Source: Candidatus Roizmanbacteria bacterium (GTDB lineage: Bacteria > Patescibacteriota > Microgenomatia > UBA1406 > GWC2-37-13). From it: DNA of 8,085 bases. The notes below the pieces were generated by a model. The model had not been told where the DNA came from and did no database searches. It saw only the letters and a program-made list of their open reading frames with translations. The stretch spans positions 1 through 8,085 of the forward strand of contig JALWZV010000013.1 in NCBI GenBank assembly GCA_027002315.1, read 5' to 3'. Each line of letters starts with the position of its first letter. The stretch's first letter is position 1. Shown one piece after another: positions 6,279 to 8,085 of this stretch. The position numbers were made by a program, and so were the translations under genes.

Positions 6279-7553
6279 TTATGGAATAAATTGTTTAACA
6301 AATTCTTTTACTCTTGATATGGTGTTGTCAACGTTAAGATTTTTTAATATTTTATTAAAATCCTTTCTGTCTTGACCCTCAGTCATTATATTTTCTTTTC
6401 CGTATGAAATCAAGCCAACAGTTGTTGCAAATTGAGGCGTTAGTATTTCCTCTACCAATCCCGTTATGTTAGAAGGTGATCCGATTCGTATCGATAACCC
6501 GAGTATTTTTTTACCAATTAGCGTTAATGGTTTAACTAAAGCTCCTCCTCCTGTGATAACAATTCCGGACTTAATCTCGTTTCCGAAGCCACTCTTTTCT
6601 ATCTCTTCTCCTATAAGATTAAATATCTCTTCTATACGTGGTGTCATAAACTCATCTATAAGTGTCTTTAAACTGAAATCTAATTTTTCTCTAGTTAATT
6701 TTAACTCTGATAAACTTGTTTTACTAAAACCATGTTTTTTTGCCTTCTGAAGTATTTTATTATAATTGTCACTAAGTTTAACCTTGATGCTTTCTGCTTC
6801 CTCTAAAGACGTTCTTAGTCCTACAGCTATATCATTGGTAATGTGTTTTGAACCGATAGCTATAGAAGAAGAGTATGCTAGAGCATCTTCTATATAAATA
6901 GCTAGATCTGTTTTTCCTCCACCTATATCTACCAAAACTACTCCAAGCTCTTTTTCTGTAGGAGTTAGTGTGCTCATTGCAGATGCTAAGCCTGAAAAAA
7001 CAAATCCATCAACATCGATACCAAGATCGTCTAAAACTCTTCTAATATTTTTCAAATTAGTAGTTGAGGCAGTGATAATGTGAGTCTCTACCTCTAATCT
7101 AACACCTGACATACCAATTGGATTTTTTATTCCTTCTTGTCCGTCGATAATAAACTCTCTTGGTGAAACCTCTATAATTTCTCTGGTAGTTGATAAAGAT
7201 ATTGCTCTTGCTGCCTCAATAACCCTTTCAACATCTTCTTCTACTATTTCTCCATTAGGATTAGATGTTGCTACAACTCCTTGAGAGTTTATGGAGTTTA
7301 TATGTGGTCCACCCACAGAGATGAAAGCACTCTCAATTTTTTTCCCAGCCATTCTTTCTGCTCCTTCAACACTTTTCTCAATAACCTCGCTGATTTTATT
7401 TATATCAACAATTAATCCCTTACGAACTCCCCTTGATGGTGTTTGATTAAAACCTATAATTCGTATTTCGTCTGTTTCAAGATCGACAAGTGCAATTATC
7501 GTAGCTACCTTGAAACTTCCTATATCTATAGCAGATATCAACTGTGTTTGCAT
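6279..7553 (-). CDS. ftsA: Cell division protein FtsA (actin-like FtsZ membrane anchor)
   Basis: A full-length 424-residue FtsA, normal for the family. The ASKHA nucleotide-binding fold is marked by the phosphate-1 motif AIDIGSFKVA (8-17), phosphate-2 motif VDIGGGKTDLAIY (208-220) and the adenosine motif GIVITGGGALV (330-340). The region around 80-165 corresponds to the SHS2 (1C) domain that replaces subdomain 1B of actin. The C-terminus, ISRVKEFVKQFIP (412-424), is a short amphipathic helix of the type that inserts in the membrane. FtsA polymerises at midcell, binds the C-terminal peptide of FtsZ and recruits later divisome proteins. The ATG follows the ftsQ stop by 2 nt and its stop lies 9 nt before ftsZ. 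No Shine-Dalgarno sequence precedes the start (upstream is AATTTCTTTTTAAAT), so translational coupling to ftsQ is likely. All motifs are intact. Confidence 0.96.
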   Translation of the reverse strand: MQTQLISAIDIGSFKVATIIALVDLETDEIRIIGFNQTPSRGVRKGLIVDINKISEVIEKSVEGAERMAGKKIESAFISVGGPHINSINSQGVVATSNPNGEIVEEDVERVIEAARAISLSTTREIIEVSPREFIIDGQEGIKNPIGMSGVRLEVETHIITASTTNLKNIRRVLDDLGIDVDGFVFSGLASAMSTLTPTEKELGVVLVDIGGGKTDLAIYIEDALAYSSSIAIGSKHITNDIAVGLRTSLEEAESIKVKLSDNYNKILQKAKKHGFSKTSLSELKLTREKLDFSLKTLIDEFMTPRIEEIFNLIGEEIEKSGFGNEIKSGIVITGGGALVKPLTLIGKKILGLSIRIGSPSNITGLVEEILTPQFATTVGLISYGKENIMTEGQDRKDFNKILKNLNVDNTISRVKEFVKQFIP

Positions 7554-7555
7554 AT

Positions 7556-8085
7556 TTAAAAAGAAATTATAGGTTTGTTAAACCTTAGATTAATAATCTT
7601 TATCTTACTTAACATTCCTCCTCTTGTTTCTTGCAATATTTCTTTTAATTCGTACTCCTGTTGTTTCAATGATCTCTTACTATTCAACAACACTTCTTTT
7701 TCGTCTCTTAGTTTTAATACTATCATATCTGTGTCGCGAATATCAATAGTATCGACTCTTTGCTTGAGGGTTGTTGATATGAAATCTAACATTTTAAGAC
7801 AAAAATCAATATCTTTAAAAGACACAACATCTCCTCTATTATAGTTATAGTAATTTAGTTTTTGATAAAACTTGATTCTTGGATATATTTTTTTATCACC
7901 TTTTGTATTAATACTGTGCTCTTTTTTTATAATCTTTCCATCTAAAGATTTTTGATTTTTTGATTGGGGACTTCCAATACCATACTCATTTTGTATTTTA
8001 TAATTAATATCTTTTTTCCTTTGTTCTTGGAAATTCATATTAAAAATTAAACTAGCAGAATGAACAGGAATAAAATTTGCAGTAC
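7556..8085 (-). CDS. ftsQ: Cell division protein FtsQ/DivIB, C-terminal part (5' end outside window)
   Basis: The reading frame has no stop between its first ATG (8036-8038) and the right edge; 15 more codons are open (TANFIPVHSASLIFN), and that ATG has no ribosome binding site, so I treat the gene as running off the window. About 175 residues are visible. Counting from the internal Met, a VD-x-G-type strand appears as SLDGKI (31-36), then an alpha/beta stretch to residue 140, then KIKIINLRFNKPI (145-157) just before the end. That last strand resembles the 'DLRY/DLRF' strand closing the FtsQ beta domain. FtsQ is a single-pass membrane protein that scaffolds FtsB/FtsL in the divisome; its cytoplasmic tail, membrane segment and most of the POTRA domain would lie outside the window. 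The stop is 2 nt before ftsA, the classical ftsQ-ftsA order. Sequence similarity alone is weak; the call rests on the terminal strand and on context. Confidence 0.72.
   Translation of the reverse strand, partial: TANFIPVHSASLIFNMNFQEQRKKDINYKIQNEYGIGSPQSKNQKSLDGKIIKKEHSINTKGDKKIYPRIKFYQKLNYYNYNRGDVVSFKDIDFCLKMLDFISTTLKQRVDTIDIRDTDMIVLKLRDEKEVLLNSKRSLKQQEYELKEILQETRGGMLSKIKIINLRFNKPIISF

Noticed and set aside
7556..8038. FtsQ as a complete 160-residue protein starting at the ATG at 8036-8038
   Set aside because: The frame stays open to the window edge, no ribosome binding site precedes the ATG, and the protein would lack the membrane segment and POTRA domain of FtsQ.
189..8085. Alternative genetic code (TGA as Gly or Trp, as in some candidate phyla)
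   Set aside because: All genes are full length with standard stops, every stop is TAA, and no in-frame TGA is needed; the window gives no evidence for recoding.

Overview
The window is a compact, AT-rich stretch (about one third GC by eye) with every supportable gene on the minus strand. In transcription order, from the right edge to the left, the genes are: 3' part of ftsQ/divIB, ftsA, ftsZ, an RNase J gene, cysS, a MurF-like Mur ligase gene, and a small gene for a very Lys/Glu/Arg-rich protein. Gaps are 2, 9, 1 and 5 nt, followed by a 1-nt TAATG overlap and a 20-nt overlap, so this reads as one operon. The last 188 bases are a non-coding AT-rich spacer.

The organism looks like a small-genome uncultured bacterium of the Candidate Phyla Radiation (Patescibacteria), perhaps Microgenomates. 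This is inferred from the packed gene order, the absence of recognisable Shine-Dalgarno sequences before any of the six visible starts, the exclusive use of TAA stops, a Mur ligase without the N-terminal substrate domain, and lineage-specific spellings in the RNase J motifs. No marker gene fixes the phylum. The standard code (or code 4 with no TGA used) reads all genes; no in-frame TGA is needed.

Functionally, the right half is the core divisome: FtsQ (bitopic scaffold), FtsA (actin-like membrane tether, with its C-terminal amphipathic helix) and FtsZ (tubulin-like ring former, with the C-terminal peptide that binds FtsA). The left half carries RNA decay/processing (RNase J), cysteinyl-tRNA synthesis and a wall-related amino-acid ligase, so division, envelope and information genes share one transcript. 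The final gene is an unrecognised protein predicted to be a long charged helix with basic ends.

I see no mobile element, CRISPR array, tRNA or rRNA. Nothing here is clearly a new multi-gene system. The points most worth a second look are the loss of a metal-ligand histidine in RNase J, the four-cysteine tail on the truncated MurF-like protein, and the charged-helix protein at the end of the division operon.
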